From: Manduca sexta
Lineage: Eukaryota; Arthropoda; Insecta; Lepidoptera; Sphingidae
Direction: 5' to 3'
DNA length: 64,000 nucleotides
Assembly: GCF_014839805.1 (NCBI RefSeq)
Contig: NC_051135.1
Coordinates: 15,069,291 to 15,133,290 of the forward strand
The notes under the pieces are model-generated. The model was not told the origin of the DNA, made no database searches, and saw only the letters and a program-made list of their open reading frames with translations. The first letter of the stretch is position 1. Each line of letters begins with the position of its first letter. A program made the position numbers and the translations under genes. Below are positions 61,171 to 64,000 of this stretch, one piece after another.

Positions 61171-62569
61171 CACAAACTTTTATGATTCCTGATATTGTAA
61201 ATATTTATTGATGATGGTCATAAATTGATGATGATCTACTTGCTTCTTTGCTAACTCAACATCTTCAGTTATTTTGACATACATACATACAACTTCTAAG
61301 GTGCCTCATACCCATGTCACATACTATGCTCAGATAAAGCATACCTATATTATTTTTGCTTGACAGTGTCTAGTTTTGATAATGTCATAAGCAATCATGT
61401 TTAAATTGTGCACTTTTTGATGATTCATACTTTTGGGGAGGGCTGGATATTCCCGACTGACAATTTCCTGTCATGACAAACTAATGAATGCACCAGTTTG
61501 ATGTTATAAATACATGTTAATTTTTAATACAATATCATAATCAGGTATCACGCAAAGTATAAAAAAACAAATTAAATAACCGAGTGAAACCCGAAATCAT
61601 TAAAATTTCGCATAAATTTAACGAGTTCAAATATTATTTTAAGGGCTCATTATAATACAATAACGTTATAATCATAACAGTTCGTTGACCTGTCTGGGAA
61701 TTTGATGACAATGAATAAAGTCTTTATATTACAATTTACAAGACACGGCATTATAAAATACGCAAATTGAGAATTTTAATAAGTTGTTTAAAAAGTGTTG
61801 TGTGGAGCCTTTTTAGTATAGCTTGCGTGATTTAACCTTTCTCATCTAAAGTTTTCGTGGACATTTCCTGGCCTCCCCACCTCCCATCCTGAGAGGTTTC
61901 CTTATCCTTCCCCCACTCTTCCTGTCCAGCTATCCCCTCCTAACTTTCCTCCAGGACCCTGCAGTCGCTAAGCCGGGGATTTCAGTATCCCATTAGCAGG
62001 CTTTCCGGAGACTGCGGAGTCCGATACAAAAAAAACTATCGATCACTTAACATCACAATATTATGACCTACATGTTCATGTACCAACCCTTGTTATAAAG
62101 GTCATATAAAATCTGCATCGGACGCATAGCACTATAATAAGATGAAAAAATAAATAAAAATGAACATGAGTGCGTCAAGAGCGCCGCAGTCTGCAGAGGC
62201 AATACGGTTTCAATCAATAATTGGTTTAATATATCCCCGGCAAAGATTCCGCAGTTACAGCATTTTGGTTTAGGTTCAATTAAAAAACGCCAATGTTGAA
62301 ACATGTTTTGCTGGTTATTTTAAATTGGTCCCAAGTAAAATAATTTGTGGATGGATTCAAGGTGTAATTTTTATATATATTTTATATATTATTTTATAAA
62401 TTAAACAGCCAAAGAAACAATATTTTATATTGTTACGAGTGGACCTGAGAAACGTTGTCCCGTCTTAACTATGAATTTGCAGCGCGCATTCTGTCAATCA
62501 CTGAAATTAACTTTTCTTATATTTTCTAACGTTCCGCTTAACTTCCTTAATTTTTTCTTTCATAAGATC

Positions 62570-62695
62570 CTTCTCCTGACAATAACAAACAACAAAAATA
62601 AAATAGTGAAATCGGTCCAGCCATTCACGCATGATGGCGTCACCAATGGGAATAGGGATTCATTTTTATATATATAGATTATAACATAAAATCGC
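62570..62695 (+). repeat. Retroelement 3' tail
   Basis: GAAATCGGTCCAGCCATTCA, CGCATGATGGCGTCACCAAT and TAGGGATTCATTTTTATATA form an ordered block that I recognise as a common lepidopteran RTE/SINE 3' end. No coding sequence remains. Confidence 0.5.
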
Positions 62696-63859
62696 TTAGC
62701 ATTTTGGATCTCTGATAAATATGAAACCATTCTTTACCAAAGGGAATCTTTCGTTCGGAAAAGCCTTAACTTGTTAAAAAGCACCGCGAAACAGTCTGTT
62801 GTTTTTTCTTCCTATCGCGCCCTATATTGTGGATGAAACTAGCTGACCCCGTCCCATTTTAAAAGTGTCTTTGTTAGGCTATCTCCTCGGTACAAGATTA
62901 AAACGTAAACTTCTGTATCAAGTGACGTCATAACATTTAAAACATCGCATAATAGAAAATGAAACAGGTACATGTATGAAGGAAATTGTTTTATCGTGAT
63001 GATTTTGCGAAAGTCCAAGATAGGATGGATTAAACAATGTAGCTTTTTTATCACTGAATACGATTGGAATTCGGTTGGCTTAGATAATCCCCGAGGCAAC
63101 CAATATACAATACATAAGAAACTGAACATTGACACTGGCAGTACTACTCCTCAATTCAGAGGAATTGATAACCATAACAAAAAAAAAAGAAAAAAGGATC
63201 CTGCACTATGTTATTCCTTAATAATATGAACAGAAATAATAGAGTAATGTATCTTAAAGGGGCCTCTACGTGTTGTATCTATGATCATGCAAACCTTCCA
63301 AAAAGGTTGGCCTTTATGCCGTGATTTCCCGCAGGAAAGATAATAAAATAGACAACATAATAATAAAATAGATTGCTAATTTATACATTCATCACTACTA
63401 GTTGCAATATTGCAGTATATAGGCAACAAAATATTCCATTATGATGAAAAGGTATCATCCACCTGAATTTAAAAGTTACCCATGGAACACTAACGGCGCA
63501 CCCTGGCTCGGCTTACTCTTTGAAGGATCTAGAGCCGAGCAAATTGTAATAGAAAACCCCATAAAAACTTTTCCTGACCAGAGAAGCTACCACAAAACTT
63601 ACCTAAGTTTAGTTTTAGTAGCTTATGTGAGCTAATTGAGTGAGTTCATAATACAAAATTCCACACGGCCGACATCGTTAGCACAGAAATGCGTGCAAAG
63701 CCTCGTCTGCCGGGATTTAATTAATGACTCAACAGTACTTTCCTAATTTTACTTTCATAAGCATTGCATCGTGAATTCATAACGCGCTACTAGTTCTTAG
63801 AATTGAACGCTTCGTAATCATTTTACACACGGGTATGATTTAAAATCCATTTGCATGAA

Positions 63860-64000
63860 TGTAGTGTAATGTCCACGTAAGTGTGTCGCGTTTCGGCCTC
63901 CGGGATCAGTCTGTGTATGTCCGGTTCCAACAGGCCGGCATAATAGTATCTACTGCCATGGGGTAATCATCTCTCGTCAGTCGACATTCTATTGGACCCC
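63860..64000 (+). repeat. CCGGCATAAT-family repeat, cut by window end
   Basis: Contains GTCCACGTAAGTGTGTCGCG, a GGGATCAGTCTGTGTATGTC segment, CAACAGGCCGGCATAATAGT and TCGTCAGTCGACATTCTATT, and then the window ends. Confidence 0.8.

Larger units (their letters stand above)
59538..64000 (+). other. Intron 2 of the epimerase-like gene (continues past window)
   Basis: About 4.5 kb with no supportable exon. It holds a CCGGCATAAT-family repeat (60942-61170), a C/T-rich patch near 61870-61960, a retroelement tail (62570-62695) and the start of another repeat at 63860. Open frames of 60-98 codons here lack splice or motif support. Confidence 0.45.

Noticed and set aside
1..64000. Possible CRISPR array, functional tRNA or rRNA genes, or a prokaryotic-type operon
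   Set aside because: No regularly spaced identical repeats with unique spacers were seen. tRNA-like A/B boxes belong to SINEs without an intact cloverleaf. Gene structure is plainly eukaryotic.

Overview
This is a eukaryotic nuclear window, almost certainly from a moth or butterfly (Lepidoptera). It is AT-rich, its genes are split into short exons with GT-AG introns, and it is littered with repeat families I recognise as typical of lepidopteran genomes: tRNA-derived SINEs, RTE-like tails and short non-autonomous elements. The species cannot be named from the sequence alone. Two runs of exactly 500 N (13863-14362 and 38068-38567) are scaffold placeholders, so this is a draft assembly.

Left half (1-33.8 kb): one minus-strand gene dominates. 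It is the 5' part of a MAP3K4/MEKK4-type kinase kinase kinase (the insect Mekk1 lineage). Six coding exons join in phase: 33749-33676, 12143-12006 (repeated at 23262-23125), 2897-2791, 2208-2078, 1602-1411 and 407-247. The kinase domain lies beyond the left edge. Almost everything between 2.9 and 33.7 kb is intron filled with repeats. The most consequential observation is that 3223-13862 and 14363-25000 are the same roughly 10.64 kb sequence twice, meeting exactly at the 500-N gap. This looks like two contigs with overlapping, possibly allelic, ends that were scaffolded without merging. It falsely doubles exon 2.

Middle (34.2-38.1 kb): a cluster of small genes for secreted proteins. There is a 67-residue aromatic-rich protein (minus), a 203-residue proline/methionine-rich protein (minus), and a divergently transcribed relative of the latter (plus). 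All three have a splice acceptor just upstream of the start codon. The plus-strand relative has a one-base frame break and runs into the second N gap.

Right (41.3-58.4 kb): two tandem plus-strand paralogues of the SV2-like branch of the major facilitator superfamily. Intron phases are identical throughout and several exon lengths are identical. The first lacks a visible first exon; the second appears complete (518 residues). At 59.1-59.5 kb the first two exons of an extended short-chain dehydrogenase (NAD-dependent epimerase/dehydratase type) begin, and the rest of that gene lies to the right.

I found no CRISPR, bacterial, viral or otherwise exotic system. The most rewarding items are the assembly duplication, the uncharacterised secreted-protein cluster with its frame break, the tandem transporter pair, and several clean structural elements: a 35-base perfect palindrome, a hAT-type short element with its target duplication, and an interspersed repeat with variable internal copy number.
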